The notes beneath the pieces were generated by a model. It was not told the origin of the DNA, searched no databases, and worked only from the letters and a program-made list of their open reading frames with translations. Below, piece by piece: positions 21,236 to 34,199 of a stretch of DNA of 64,000 nt. Numbering within the stretch: the stretch's first letter is position 1; each line of letters begins with the position of its first letter. Origin of the DNA: Gonocerus acuteangulatus (Eukaryota; Arthropoda; Insecta; Hemiptera; Coreidae). The position numbers and the translations under genes were made by a program. Where the stretch lies: assembly GCA_946811695.1 (NCBI GenBank), contig OX328123.1, positions 117,931,602 through 117,995,601 on the forward strand, given 5' to 3'.

Positions 21236-22132
21236 TTGAAAGTGCCGGGAGGCAGAGGAGGACCAAAGTTGACAGTTCCATCTTTACTTTCAAGAAAGGT
21301 CTTATTTACGATCTTACCTGGATGGGTCCCCGCCCTAGGAAGGACCCCGCTAGGCAGTTGAAAAGCTATGTCTTGGAAATCCATATCTCTAAGTTTAAAT
21401 TGTTTTTCTTATTTTTCTTAACCTGATTTATTATCAAATACATTATCCAACTATAAGCAGTTCAAAAATAACAAGGAATAAAAACAGACAAAAAGAACAG
21501 TTCGAATAAGCGAAATCAATTACTTTAAAGTTTTAAGCACTTATTTCTCCGATTGACATCGCCTAATCAAAACTTTCATCAGAACCTTTTTTGTAGAGCA
21601 TTTAGTAAGCTTTCTAATGGTATTCTTTCGTTTCCCAAGATTCTCAACCTTTTTCGAGATATTAAGGAAAGTATACAAAGTTACCAAAACTATTTATGTC
21701 TGTTAATAAAATATTTTATTCTAGCCCTTCCTAAACTCCAAACGTAACAAAAATTTCAACATATTAGTTTTAATGAAAGTAGAACATGCAGAAAATGTTT
21801 CAACTGAATCCCATGATTCCAAGTACCCGAACCAAAAACGGTATTCAAAAACTATTTTTCCAATTTTCTCGAAAACGGTTAAGGCTATCGCCTTGAAAAC
21901 GGTTTCATTCGTTTTCCTAGCCCAAGAAGCCTATAAAACGAGTACTTACAAGCTTATGAACTTAAAAACGTAAGCGTTACGATTTTTTTTGCGCGAATTT
22001 CGCCCCAAACGCCATCTTTCAGTGCCCGGATTTTGCTGGTTAACGAACTTGACGTTTTAAATTGGACGATGGATTTTTGTACCAAATTTCATCAGAATCG
22101 GACCATTAGGGAAGCCAGAAATGAGCGAACAG

Positions 22133-22242
<110 letters not shown>

Positions 22243-22384
22243 AAATTTGAACCACCGTTATTTTCGGTCTCTAGGGGTTCTGAAACGCGAAATTTTCTTG
22301 TCGGCACTTCCGGATTGTTTCATTATATCAACCTTATAAGCGGGGTTCCTCCCTATGGGGGAGGGAGGAACCGCGCTAAAAGGG

Positions 22385-23286
22385 TGAAAAAAAAAAAGAA
22401 GTTGAACGTTTCTACAGATGAACATTATTAGGTATGGAAAATTGTTTGCAAAAAAATGAATTTTTAACTGGTCAAACGTGAAATAACGCTGCTTTGACCT
22501 CATAAGGGGAGTATACAGTGGTAAGGTCACCGATCAGGCCCATTTAGTGATTCTGCATTGGAAAATACTCGACACGTGTCCGGGCCATTCGTCCAATGAG
22601 CCTTCGAAGCTGAGAACTAAAGTAGCTTGCTAATTCATTAGTTTAAATCTCGAGCTTAGGAAATGATTCTTTCACTAATTCGTTTTTTTAGAGAGTGGAT
22701 TAAACGAATTTTACAATTGTTACACAATTATTATTATAATTATTATTATAATTTGTTATATATTTTTTTTTAAATGCATCTTCTGCTAGACCATTAGCGC
22801 CAGGGAAGCATGGCTGCCAGCCATCTTTGCTTTTTGAAATTAGAAAAGACGCAGTGACCTTGACTCAATCGGTAAATTATTATTTTCCTTCTCTGTTTAC
22901 CTTGTTTTTCAATTACAAAATAAATAAAAATATGTAGGAAAAATATATATTTAGGGCAGAATATGCAAAAATATGTAGTTTTGACAATATATTTAAAAAT
23001 ATGTAAAATAAAAACCTGTTTAAATGCTTTAAAATCACTTAAAACGTGCAGAATTATATCAACTCTTACGATTCACGAATCGAAAAAAAACATGTAAATA
23101 CTACAACGTCCGTTCCCTGGTTATAACCAATTTCATAAGAATCATCAGAAGTGCACAAACAGAGGGAAGAAGTGAGTCCTCCGCTCTTAATCGAGATCTA
23201 TTTTCCGTTAATAGACACATCAGCACTTCACAATTCTTTTGTTTCTTATCATAACATATTTAAATTTTTTTACCATAATGTAATAG
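22385..23286. other. Stretch without a recognised gene
   Basis: AT-rich, with short TTATTATAA repeats near 22730. No coding or element structure that I can support. Confidence 0.5.
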
Positions 23287-23400
23287 ACTAGCTGAATGCC
23301 CGGGCTCCGTCACGGGAGATAAGTAGTTTTTTTTTTTGCGTTAAATAACGCATATTCAAAATTAACGCTACTCTTTAATTTTGTGCCCTTCATAGTATAT
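23287..23400 (+). repeat. Fragment of the ACTAGCTG-ended repeat
   Basis: Starts ACTAGCTGAATGCCCGGGCT, then a T run, then GCGTTAAATAACGCA. It is the inverted counterpart of 11640-11763. Confidence 0.65.
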
Positions 23401-23679
23401 GTTATTCATCAATTGATGTCATGAAAGTATAATGTTTTTTTGACTCTTGGGCGCTCAGGTCCAGTATCAACAAACAGATAACCTAGAGATACCCCGTTAT
23501 GTATAGGTTACCAGCAATAGAAGTTTAACGCGTACCGGTAGAAATTTGTTGTCAATAATAAATGGGCGCTAAAATTAAAAAATAAAATGTTTCCAAGATG
23601 TCATATGGAAACACGCATTATATTTGCGAGCATTATCAAGAAGTGGTCTGATTGGGGATGCTGATGGTTGAGGAGGCTG

Positions 23680-24975
23680 TGCCAGGGTTCGGGATATTAT
23701 TAAATCCGATGGACCATCACCATGTATAGAGTAAACTCTATGAGGGACAAAATTACAGTTTACTTCTAGTAATTCAAGGTCTGCCATCATAGTTGAAATT
23801 AATCGCAGTTCAAAATAATACAATGAAGTAGATACAGTACAATAACAGCTGTTCTGTTATCGTCCTAGTAACGCATACTCCCTAGGCTTGCCTACTTTAA
23901 CCAACTAAAACTTCAAACCCCTCTAAAAATACTTAAAAATTTGAATATCAAAAAAGCCCTTCTTAGCGAGTGTTAACATGTTATAGAGAGTTTCCATACA
24001 AAATGTCAAAGTTTTCTGTCAAGTAGTTTGAGCGGGGCGACGATGGATCAGTGTGTCAGTATTTGACAAATATGTAGTAGATAGCAAAAATATAAATTTC
24101 AAAGAAAGATATTCCAAAATAAATTAATAAAGGTGAAGTAATGATTCCAGAAATGTCTGAGCAAAATGTTAAAACGCTGTAATTTTATGATCTATTCACA
24201 AATATGTGCAAAACAGTTCAGTCACTTTTCTAATTCAGAACTATCGTCGGCAAAAAAAAAACAAAAAACTATTGATGCTTCAGTGACGGTTCGATAAATA
24301 AACCTGTTTCAATTCACCTTTAGTAACCGAACCGACAAAAGTTATTCTGAACGATATTTTACCTGAGACTGGTCGGCGACGCACAGTGATGCAAAATCGT
24401 AATGTACCAGGACAAAAACATTCCTGCTCATATTGTGTGATTGTTGTCCTCAGAATTAATGTAGATTCAACGAAAGAAAAGCTATTTGAAAAATCTATTG
24501 GCTATTGGAAGAGAAATAATACAATGAACATGAATTCTTTATAAGAGTAAAATCAAATTTAAATAGCATCTGTCACAATATTTTTCATCTACTATATATT
24601 TGTCAAATACCACTCACTCACTCACTGACCTATCATCCCCCAGCACAAACCACTCGACAGAAAATTTTGAAAGTTTGCACTCCCTACACAATTTAGGCAC
24701 TCACTAAAATTTAGGCACTCACTGAAAGGATTTTTTCATATTAGAATTTTTAAGTATTTTTAGAGGGGTTTAAAGTTTGAGTTGGTTAGAGCAGGCAAGC
24801 CTAAGCAGCAAGCGTTGCTAGGACGATAACAGAACAGCTGTTACCGTATTGTATCTATTTAATAGTATTATTTTAAATTGAGGTTAATTTCAACTATAAT
24901 AGCAGACCTTGAATTACTAGAAATAAACTGTGATTTTGTCACTGATAGAGTTTACGCCCTGGTGATGCTCCATCC
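23680..24975. repeat. Large foldback with roughly 390-base arms
   Basis: The left arm (about 23680-24075) includes AACAGCTGTTCTGTTATCG and CCCCTCTAAAAATACTTAA. The right arm (about 24585-24970) carries their inverted counterparts CGATAACAGAACAGCTGTT and TTAAGTATTTTTAGAGGGG. The spacer of about 500 bases has no recognised gene. Arms are imperfect, so it is not recent. A further partial copy of the arm follows at 24960-25095. Confidence 0.75.
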
Positions 24976-25111
24976 AAGGTAAAACCACTTGACACAAAAA
25001 TTTGAAATTTTGCACGGACAATCAGTTTAGAATGTAAACACTTGCTAAGAAAGGGTTTTTTGATATTCAAATGTTTAACTACTTTTAGGGGGGCATGAAT
25101 TATTAAGAAGT

Positions 25112-25713
25112 TCCTCATCGGCTCAAAAATGGTTCGATTTTGACAACATTTGGTACAAAAATCTTTCTTCTCATTATAATGGTCAAGTTCATTAACCAGT
25201 TGAATCCGTTTACTGGAACATGGTTTTTGGAGCGAAATTTGTCCCTTGCGAAAGATTCCTTAACGTAGGAAAACGAATGAAACCATTTTTTAAGCGAGTT
25301 CTGTAGCCATATTCCAGAAAAATTGATAGACATACTTTTCAAAACTAATTTTCTGTGTGGGTATTCAGAAACGAAGTATTTGGGAAAACATTGTATGAAT
25401 GGTGATAAAGTTTTCGGATCTCAGTATATTTTCTAAAATATCTCGAAAACGGTTGGGAACTCGTAGTAAGTGGAAGGTGGCTATTCGAAAGGTTACTAAA
25501 TTCTCTACAATAAGATTCTGTTGTAATGTTCGGTGGGGCGATGTCAATCGAAGAGATAAGTGCTAAAAACTTCAAATTTGTTAGTTTTATGCTTTTCGAC
25601 GTGTATTTGTCTCTGTTTACCTAACTTTCTAAGCGTTTTTTTTTTTTTTTTTTTTTTTTTCTTTTTTTTTACTCTCCACCGGTACGTGGTGAAGCACGGG
25701 TATTCAGCTAGTT
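25112..25713 (+). repeat. Diverged (TA)n/hairpin family fragment with T run and CAGCTAGT end
   Basis: It starts at GGCTCAAAAATGGTTCGATT and follows the family body (TTTGGTACAAAAATC, GTTCATTAACCAG, GATGTCAATCG). It runs into a T run at about 25640-25670, then GAAGCACGGGTATTCAGCTA. The join suggests the two repeat families share or have exchanged ends. Confidence 0.6.
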
Positions 25714-26084
25714 TTTCTAATAAATGTACTAATCACTTAAATTTATATTTAAAAAGGGTATTGAAAACATAAAATTACATCATCATCAAAATTCTCCTCC
25801 ATCGTGATAAGTGAAAACTCTAGTTATGTGTGGATCCAATGAGATGAGAATGTTATGCATAAATGCCTATGTTTGTTACAATGCTAGAAATTTATTATCA
25901 ATTACCATCAATCGTTTGATTTTGATTTTTCCAGATTTTTTTTTAAGAGAACTGATATACTGTCAGGGGGTTTTCTTGTGAAATATTACTTGTTAAAGGC
26001 ATATTTTTGTCAAAAATGTTGATTTAGGTTGGGAGCCATGTTCTTCGTTTTTTAAAGAAAATCGAAAAACAGTAACGCCAATAT

Positions 26085-26147
26085 ATCTTTAATCAGAATT
26101 TATGGAAACACGCTAATACGACGCAGTTCTTGTGAGTTGACGTTCTC
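26085..26147 (+). repeat. Diverged 3' end of the (TA)n/hairpin family
   Basis: GGAAACACGCTAATACGACG followed by CAGTTCTTGTGAGTTGACG is recognisably the 3' hairpin block, with several changes. Confidence 0.5.
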
Positions 26148-27090
26148 TATCTTTATAACTATTCAAACTAGAAGGATAAAATATAAGAAAAATAAAGAAA
26201 TAGTCTACTTTTTTCCTAATATTTTTATCCTGAAGTAAGTACGAGTCCCGGGACGAATGAAATATTTATAATACAGGAAAGTTATTTTATCAGGGGAAGT
26301 TAGAAGAAGAAATAAATTGTGAATAGAGTGAAAGAGTGACGTAAAGTTGACAGTGAATGATTAGGCCGTTCCCAAGGCTGAATGTGGAGACCACCTGTGT
26401 CTGGGAAAGATAGATAGACTCTTCTAGATTTAGGAAGGGTCCCCCTCAATTCCTCAAAATCTTCCTTAGGCTAAGGACCAAGGATTTTCAACTACAAAAA
26501 GTCTGTTTTTTAAGAAACTGCTTCATCCTAGGTTGTACCTATGTACTCCTTAATCCTGGCTCGATCAGGAATGTTTAGAGTAGGTTCTTTTATTGTTTCG
26601 CATTTTATGGGACGAAAGCAACATATTCGATACTACAAACATTGATTACTTCAGCTTGAGGTGCACCTATGAAAATTTATGCTTGGATCAATTATGTAGA
26701 AAATTTATACCTCGGATGGCTTTGTAGAAAATTTAATCTTGATCCTGAAATTTATACAAGTACAAGATACGTAAGGACGAGACACTGAAATACATGTTAC
26801 ATCTGAATATGTATCATCGGAAAGAAGGCTGTTCCTGCACATTGGTAGCTTTGATGAAGATGAAATCAAGAAATCGACGATATTGAGGCAGTATCTGAAG
26901 TCTATCAGAAGTTTAATGTAAAGACTGATTATTTTTATGACTTAAACAATAGGACGATGGCCGACGTGAATCCCTACTGCGGAGGGTGTGACTCATGACA
27001 AATCTAAACAAATCTATCAGGCTGAGTTTTGTAAGAAAACGCGAGAAACTATTTTTACCTTACACCTTTATCAATCTTGTAGAACATTTT
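26148..27090. other. Stretch without a recognised gene
   Basis: Short, degenerate copies of the GGAAATTT(A/G)TAC motif of the next feature occur near 26665-26760. Otherwise nothing I can support. Confidence 0.45.
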
Positions 27091-27094
27091 CTAG

Positions 27095-27300
27095 AAACTT
27101 TATGCTGAATAAATATTGTAGGAAATTTGTACTTGGACAAATTTTGCAGGAAATTTGTACTTGGACCAATTTTGCAGGAAATTTGGGTCAATTTTGCAAA
27201 AACTTTAGGCCTGGACCAATTGTAGTAGGGAACTTTTGCCTGAGAAAATAATTTAGGAAATTTATACATGTACATATTTTGCAGGAAATGTATACCCGCA
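27095..27300 (+). repeat. Degenerate short tandem repeat, unit about 28 bases
   Basis: Units of the type TTTTGCAGGAAATTTGTACT plus TGGACCAA recur about six times with drift. An open frame across the array is a by-product of the repeat. Confidence 0.65.
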
Positions 27301-29161
27301 CAAATGTAATCAAAGCCGTTAAAAGATATTTAAGAAAAAAGCCGAAAATACCCACAATGCTTCTGTCAGTTGATAAGTTATTTTTTATGAAAGCGTATGT
27401 TTGCGAAAAGTTGATAAAATCATTGTGCTTGAGGCCTAATGATTTCGTTCCAATAATATTATTTTGTATGAATGCTTTGGATGTTAGAACAACGTGAAAA
27501 CAACAGTTTTGAATTCAATTCTTCGTTTTGGAGTACTCAAAACAAAATTTTTAGTGTTTTTTCCACCTTGCTCAGATACGATTATTCACATTTTAAAGAT
27601 TGCTAAGATTGCAGACGCCAAAATAAATATACACTAAGCTTTCAACATAAGAACTACTTGACATTATTGTATAGCTGGAATTTCAGCGAAAACTGAGTTC
27701 TGGCAGGATTCTAATGGATAAGCACATAACCACTTTGGTCTTTCGAATTAGACACAGTTTTCCTTTCGTAACAAATTTCACCAAAATCTCTTTAAAGGAT
27801 TTTTACAAAATACTATATAAATATGAACTATTGATAACTGTAGGTCCAAAATTGCCTGTCCTTATTTTCGGCATTTACTGATCATGTTATGGGAGTTTTC
27901 TATTGCACAGGGAGGGTGGAATCATCCCATATTTTTTAAATCATCCAGCCGTGGTAACAATTGTCTAACAGGTATCTGCAATTCAAGTTGATATTAATTT
28001 CTTAATTTTATTCATTAATTTATTTTTGAACCTCTCAGTGGCAGGTGACTTGCAGGGGTTTATGGTGTCTCAATCCCCAGTGGCAGGATCTTCATTGAAC
28101 CAAGCACTGCACTACCAGATTCATCAGGGACACTTAGAATGAGTTGACAACCTATCGATGCGCTGATGTTGAGCTCTCATTCAAAAAATTCTATATACCG
28201 TAAAAGATCCCAGAAAACTGGCGTTAATCAGGATGAGTAAACTCAAAAACCTTTTTTTTGATCATGTATAAAAAAGTAAAAAAAACTACTATTGATCTGA
28301 GTGTCTTCGGTACGAATGTCTTCCAGTAGGCAGTCATACCTTATGGAAGGGTAAACTTGACAACTAGTTGGCACTAAAACGAAACCTCGGGTTCGTGGAA
28401 GGAATAGTCCATATGGATTTGTAATTGCAATTTAGATTGAAATCTGAGACGGCTAATCACTGGACGATCAGTATTTGCAGGACATACCTCCTTTCTAATA
28501 CTTTGTGAAAACTATGCCACAAAGTGGTGAATCCCACTTGTCAAAACGTTTCTGAATTCTTCGAACATTTCTGACATCATAAACACCTACTTTTTCTGTG
28601 ATATCTGCAGCGAGTTTTGGGGTTAATATACATACATTAATTTCTCAATGACGCAAACAGGATAGGGTGCATTATTCAATCAATATAAAAAAAAATTTCA
28701 CTGATTCAGAATATAAATATTTTACATAGATTGAAATAAGCCTTCAATGAAATAGTAATGGATTTGTTAAATACATCATGATATACTGAAGCATTTACAT
28801 TGGCATTTTTTTTTTAGTAAAATCAATGTATATGTAATAGTACCAAAATTTTAACACTAAAAAACATTTAACTGTGTTAAAATTGTTCCTTTAAAAGGGA
28901 CAACAAAAAACTAGGTATATATGCAGGTTATGTATAAATTTTTACAGAGCATTATATTACCTTGTATAATTGTCTCTATATTTACATATTTATAATATCT
29001 TTTATAAAGTGAAGAAAGGTTAAGTTCTTGCCTCTTTACAGAATTTATTCCTCTTCGAGCATACCTGTCTCTCCCCTGCTTTCTATCAAATACCACAATG
29101 GTATGCCGTATCCCCCCCCCCATTTATAGGTTAAATCCAGTGTCAGTTTCTTTTCTAACCA
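27301..29161. other. Stretch without a supported gene
   Basis: AT-rich with no good open frame. On minus near 28540-28640 a short run reads like a broken transposase-type segment (VYDVRNVRRIQKRFDKWDS), but it is too short to name. A C10 run lies near 29112. Confidence 0.4.
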
Positions 29162-30523
29162 TTTTAGCGTGGTTCCTCCTTACCTCCATAGGGAGAACCC
29201 GCTTATGAGTTTGACGCAATCCAGAAGTGTCGACTAGAAACTTTCACGTTTCAGACCCTAAGATCACGAAGATATAGGTGGCCCAAATTTGTATATATAT
29301 ATATATTTACATATATGCTTGTCTGTTCGCGCTCTAGCAAGCTCAAAAATGGTCCGATTTAAACGAAATTTGGTACAAAAATCTGTCGTCTAATTCGAAA
29401 GGTCAAGTTCGTTAACCAGTACAATCCGCCCACTAGAAGATAGTGTTTGGGGCGAAATTCGCGCAAAAAAATCGTAACGCTTACGTTTTTGAGTTTATAT
29501 GCTTGCAGGTACTTGTTTTATAGGTTTCTTAACATGAGAAAACGAATGAAACCATTTTTAAGGCGATATCTGTAACCGTTCCTGAGAAAAGTGGAATCAA
29601 TGTTTTTGTAAGTCATTATATTTTTGTGAGTACTTAGAATCGCGGGATTCAATTGAAATGTTTTCTACGACTTGGAAATTAATCCCAACTAAGATGATTA
29701 AATTTTGGTTATATTTGGAGCTAAGGAAGTATGCGAAAAAAATTATTTTATATATAGACATGAAAAGTTTTCGGATCTTCACACATTTTTCGTAAATATC
29801 TCGATTACGGTTGGGAAATCGTGCTAAGTGGAAGGTGACCATTCGAATGCTTACTAAATTCTCTACAAAAAAGGTCCTGAAGCAATATTCGATGGGGCAA
29901 CGTCAATCAGAGATATAAGCGCTTAAAACGTAAAAAGTGTTTGTTTTGTTGTTTTGAAAGGGTTTTTCTCTTTGCTTAACTCACTTTTTAATTAGTTGTT
30001 TCTTGTTTTAAATTGCATTTATCAGTAAAATTAGTATTGTAGTAAAATAAGCTAAGAAACGGTGAAAGGTATTGCTAAGTTTGGAGTGGCTGTGGTAATC
30101 AAGATGGCAGTGGCTAATCATGATGACGTAGTTTGTTTTGAATTCTCCTCATAGCCTCTAACAGTAGTCATCGTTATTTCTTATTTTATAGAAAGATTTA
30201 ACCCACGTCAGAATGGAATTTGATTCACCATGAAGCACATATTTACAGTTGATTATTACAGTAAAACGAATTTGCTAGTATAACAAGATACTTAAAATGA
30301 CAACGAATTTTTGGTTGTTTAGAATAGAGCCTTCTCATCAGTAGTCGAAGAGTAAGTACGTTTTCAGTACATAATTGTATTGACTTATACAGATTAAGAA
30401 TTATCCGCTTCTGTGTAAGTTGGCTACTGTCAGTTTCCTGTGATTTGTAATGCTAATCTATTCCATTTCTTCGAGATGTACGTAACCGCGCTAAGATGAC
30501 GCAGTTCCTGCGAGTCGGACTTT
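29162..30523 (+). mobile_element. (TA)n/hairpin family copy, end to end (Helentron-associated-like)
   Basis: It begins TTTTAGCGTGGTTCCTCC with a hairpin to GGGAGAACCCGC, has a short TA tract at 29291-29310 and TTGTCTGTTCGCGCTC. The non-coding body carries TTTGGTACAAAAATC, GTTCGTTAACCAG and GATGTCAATC-type blocks. It ends GTAACCGCGCTAAGATGACG, CAGTTCC, GCGAGTCGGACTTT. Sub-terminal motifs are inverted, a hairpin lies near the 3' end, no coding is present and a microsatellite sits inside. This resembles Helentron-associated non-autonomous elements (DINE/HINE type). The class is an inference. Confidence 0.6.
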
Positions 30524-31990
30524 ATATATATATATATATATTTGTCTGTTCGCTCATTTCTGGCTTCCCTAATGGTCCGATTGTGATGAAATTTGGTACA
30601 AAAATCCGTCGTCCAATTTGAAAGGTCAAGTTCGTTAACCAGCAGAATCCGCCCACTGGAAGATGGTGTTTGGGGCGAAATTCGCGCGCAAAAAAAACAA
30701 AAAAACGTAACGCTTACGTTTTTGACTTCATAAGCTTGTAAGTACTCGTTTTATAGGCTTCTTGGGCTAGGAAAACGAATGTAACCATTTTCAAGGCGAT
30801 AGCTTTAACCGTTTTCGAGAAAATTGGAAAAATAATTTTCGAATACTGTTTTTGGTTTGGGTACTTAGAATCATGGGATTCAGTTGAAACATTTTCTGCA
30901 TGTTCTACTTTTATTAAAACTAATATGTTGAAATTTTTGTTACGTTTGGAGTTTAGGAAGCGTTAGAATAAAATATTTTATTAACAGTCATAAAAAGTTT
31001 TGGTAACTTTGTATACTTTCCTTAATATTTCGAAAAAGGTTGAGAATATTGGCAAACGGAGAGTTACCATGCGAAATCTTACTAAATGTTCTACAAAAAT
31101 GGTTCTGATGAAAGTTTTGATTAGGCGATGTCAATCGGAGAAATAAGTGCTTTTTCTTCGAAGTAATTGATTTCGTTTATTCGAACGGTTCTTTTTGTTT
31201 GTTTTTATTCTTTGTTGTTTTTTTCATTGCTTATAGTTGGATAATGTGTTTGACAATAAAACAGATTAATTAAAATTAGAAAAACAATTCATTGTTAAAA
31301 ATATATCAGGCTGTACCGTATGAAATATCAGTTTTGGATTTGCCGATTTCCTTCAAATGTCTTGAAACTGTCGGGGCTCCTACTCCGAGTTCATTGGCAT
31401 ATTCCCTAGTGTTTTCAATTGCTTATAGTAGTCAAATGTATTTGCCAATAAAACAGGATACGTATAATTAGAAACGATATTTTATTTTTGCGGAATCTTG
31501 GAATTCTCAGATGCCATATGAATATCTATTAGGCCCCTTTCGTATATTTTCCTTAATATCTCGAAAAGGGTTAGAAAATCGTGGCAAGTGAAATATAACA
31601 GTTCGAAAGCTTACTGAATTTTCCACAAAAAATGTTTTGAAGAAATGTTTGATGGAGTTTCGTTTATTTAAACGGATCTATTTGTGTGTTTCCCGCAGTT
31701 TTTGTTTTCACTTCTCGTTATTTTTGTACTTGCTTATAGCAGTCAAATGTATTTGTCAGTAAACAGGATACGTATAATTAGAATCATTATTTTGTTTGTT
31801 AGAATTCGAGGATGCCGTATGAATATCTAGATAGTACTGGTGTTGAATTGTTCGAAGTATTCCCTATTTTCATCTGTTGCCCATAGTTTTTTATTGTTAG
31901 TAGTTTTTTCTTATTGATTATAGAATATAAATCTATTTGGCTATAAAACAGGATACGTAAAATTAGTAACAATATTTCGGAGATTTCTGA
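30524..31990 (+). mobile_element. Second family copy joined head to tail
   Basis: It starts directly in the TA tract and TTTGTCTGTTCGCTCATTTC after the 3' end of the preceding copy, so its 5' hairpin block is missing. The body is close to 17995-18600. The tail unit GCTTATAG...CAAATGTATTTG...ATAAAACAGGATACG recurs near 31225, 31425, 31727 and 31915, giving an extended repeated tail. Confidence 0.65.
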
Positions 31991-32034
31991 GCGAAATGCC
32001 TTTAAGATTTTCTACCACCACGAACGGCGTTTTT

Positions 32035-33115
32035 CCTCTATTTTTATCCACTAGATAGGTTTTATTTGGCATATTATTCTATATATGTTTTATTTAGCAG
32101 GGGATTCTGATGAAATGTCGCATTTTTGCTGTGGATTTTAATTACGATGTATCTAAGATTGGGTAACATTGACGGGTCTACATAGTTAAAAACAGACGAC
32201 GGTGGTAGACTTCTTGCTATGATTTAGTCTACATATCTATATTAAGTCTTAAATCCAAAAAATAAACTTCACAACGGTTAGATACTATGAGGGAATAGGG
32301 AGTGGGGTCAGTGCCCGTACAAACATAAGGTCCGCAGGATATTTACCTGCTAAGAGTTAATCCTCAAGAGCTGTAAATATACCCCAGGTATCTGCCGACA
32401 CAAAGACAAAGCCTAGGCGGAGAGCACCCCAAAAACACAGATCCAAACATAGGTTATATACTAAATATTCATAAAGACTACTTAGTTGTAACCCGATTCA
32501 TCAATTAGCAATCAATAGTTTTCAACACTGGTTATATACTAAATATTGATAAAAAGTATTTAAATAGAAAAAAAAAACAAGATTCATCAAGACTTGTTTT
32601 TGGTCCATTTGTATCTACTCCATAGACTTAATTAGGTATATTATTCTATATATTGACTCGTTATTCGTCAAGACTTGTTCTTTGTCCTTCTGTATCTACT
32701 AGATAGGCTTTATTCGGCATATTATTCTATATAGGCTTTATTAGGCAGGGTATTCTACTCAATCTTTCTTGTACTTCTTCTTGATCCTTCTGTACTTGGG
32801 CGTATATATAAAACAATTTCGGGTGGGGCTGGGAAAATTTGGGGGGGGGGGGGCTGAGACCATTTCCAGGGTATGGAATGCTAAATATTTAGAGCTTGGA
32901 ATAGTTTTAGGCAACTAAAACGCTATTAAACGTAAAATAAAATATGTTTTATGAACTAAGTGATCTTATTTAATTTATTTTTAAGGGTTTTACGACAAGT
33001 TTTTATCATCAATTCAAAATTTCGGGAGGGGCTACAGCGCCCTCATATACGCCCATGCTTCTGTATCCACTAGAAAGGCTTTATTAGGCATATTTTGTAT
33101 TGATTTATAGAGCTT
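32035..33115 (+). repeat. Interspersed short repeats with CTTCTGTATC(T/C)ACTAGA unit
   Basis: The unit (T)GTATCTACTAGATAGGCTTT, then ATTAGGCATATTATTCTATATA, occurs at about 32045, 32610, 32685 and 33060 with drift. A second pair, GGTTATATACTAAATATT, lies at 32452 and 32529. The hAT-type MITE at 32795-33057 inserted into one of the units, at CTTCTGTA. Confidence 0.65.
32795..33057 (-). mobile_element. hAT-type MITE, copy 2
   Basis: Starts CTTGGGCGTATATA and ends TATACGCCCATG, about 263 bp, non-coding. The 8-bp duplication CTTCTGTA is present at 32787-32794 and 33058-33065. It includes a long G run near 32842. It is homologous in inverted orientation to the copies at 15191 and 52501. Confidence 0.88.
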
Positions 33116-33130
33116 TGTCTTAGAATGAGA

Positions 33131-34050
33131 GCCGGGGGGGGGGGGAAGGGGGTTTAGAAGGTCCAATTTTTCGGGTTTTCACGTATATCTCGGAAATCCT
33201 GCGTCCTAGCGACATGACCATTCTATAAGAAATGAAAGCTTATTAAATTTCCTACAAGTTCTATTCAATAAAGTTTTTCGAGATATCTTTAGTTTTCAAA
33301 ATATCCGCTCTTGATATTGAAAGTCTGTCATTTTGGGGAAAACACACTTTTTTCTATTCTCGACCGGATATCTCTTCAACGATGCACCCAAAAAATAAAT
33401 GTCGGTTATGGGGTTGTTACATTCCATTCGCTTCAATAATATATATTACAATAATATATACTACAATACTTGGTCTTAACAAAACCATTGCCAATATAAT
33501 GGTCAAGATGTTATATAATTGAGTGTGAATAACTGGTCAGAGGCCCAAAATTATATTTTTTGTGCTATTTGTACGTCCAGTACTCACTATATATACATAA
33601 TGGAGTATATTTTGGACAATACATTGACTGGAAATGGTGAGAAATTGAACGGTTCATTGGTCGACAGTTGTTGCAAGATATCGCGATGAACACTAAAACT
33701 GTTTTCACAGTTGAAGGAAAATACATAAAATAGTAAAGTTATATATATCATTGGAGCGAATAGAATGCTCTACAACCCCATAACCGATATTTATTTTTTG
33801 GATGCATCGTTGAAGAGATATCCGGTCGAGAATAGAAAAAAGTGTGTTTTCCCCAAAATGACATACTTTCAAGAGCGGATATTTTGAAAACTAAAGATAT
33901 CTCGAAAAACTTTATTGAATAGAACTTGTAGGAAATTTAATAAGCTTTCATTTCTTATAGAATTGTCATGTCGCTAGGACGCAGGGTTTCCAAGATGTAC
34001 GTGAAAACCCGAAAAATGGGACCTTCTAAACCCCCTCCCTCCCCCCTGGC
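33131..34050. mobile_element. Foldback element with 300-base inverted arms
   Basis: The left arm 33131-33438 (starting GCCGGGGGGG, then TTTAGAAGGTCCAATTTTTC) and the right arm 33751-34050 (ending ...GACCTTCTAAACCCCC, CCTGGC) are near-perfect inverted copies. The loop of about 310 bases has no gene. Arm identity is high, pointing to recent formation or conversion between arms. A TSD could not be fixed because of the homopolymers at both edges. Confidence 0.85.
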
Positions 34051-34199
34051 TTAAAGGCTAGGGGCGAGGAGATTCATAAGCGGGAGATGGCGGGTTCGAT
34101 TCCCCCCGGGAGCAGGAATTTTCTCATCCCACGGCTCGTTGAGAAAATTCCTCACTGCACCCTGGATGTCGGCGCTAATGGCCTAGTTGTCGAAGCGCC

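Noticed and set aside
27095..27300. CRISPR-like regular repeat
   Set aside because: Unit spacing is tandem and degenerate, without unique spacers, in eukaryotic DNA.
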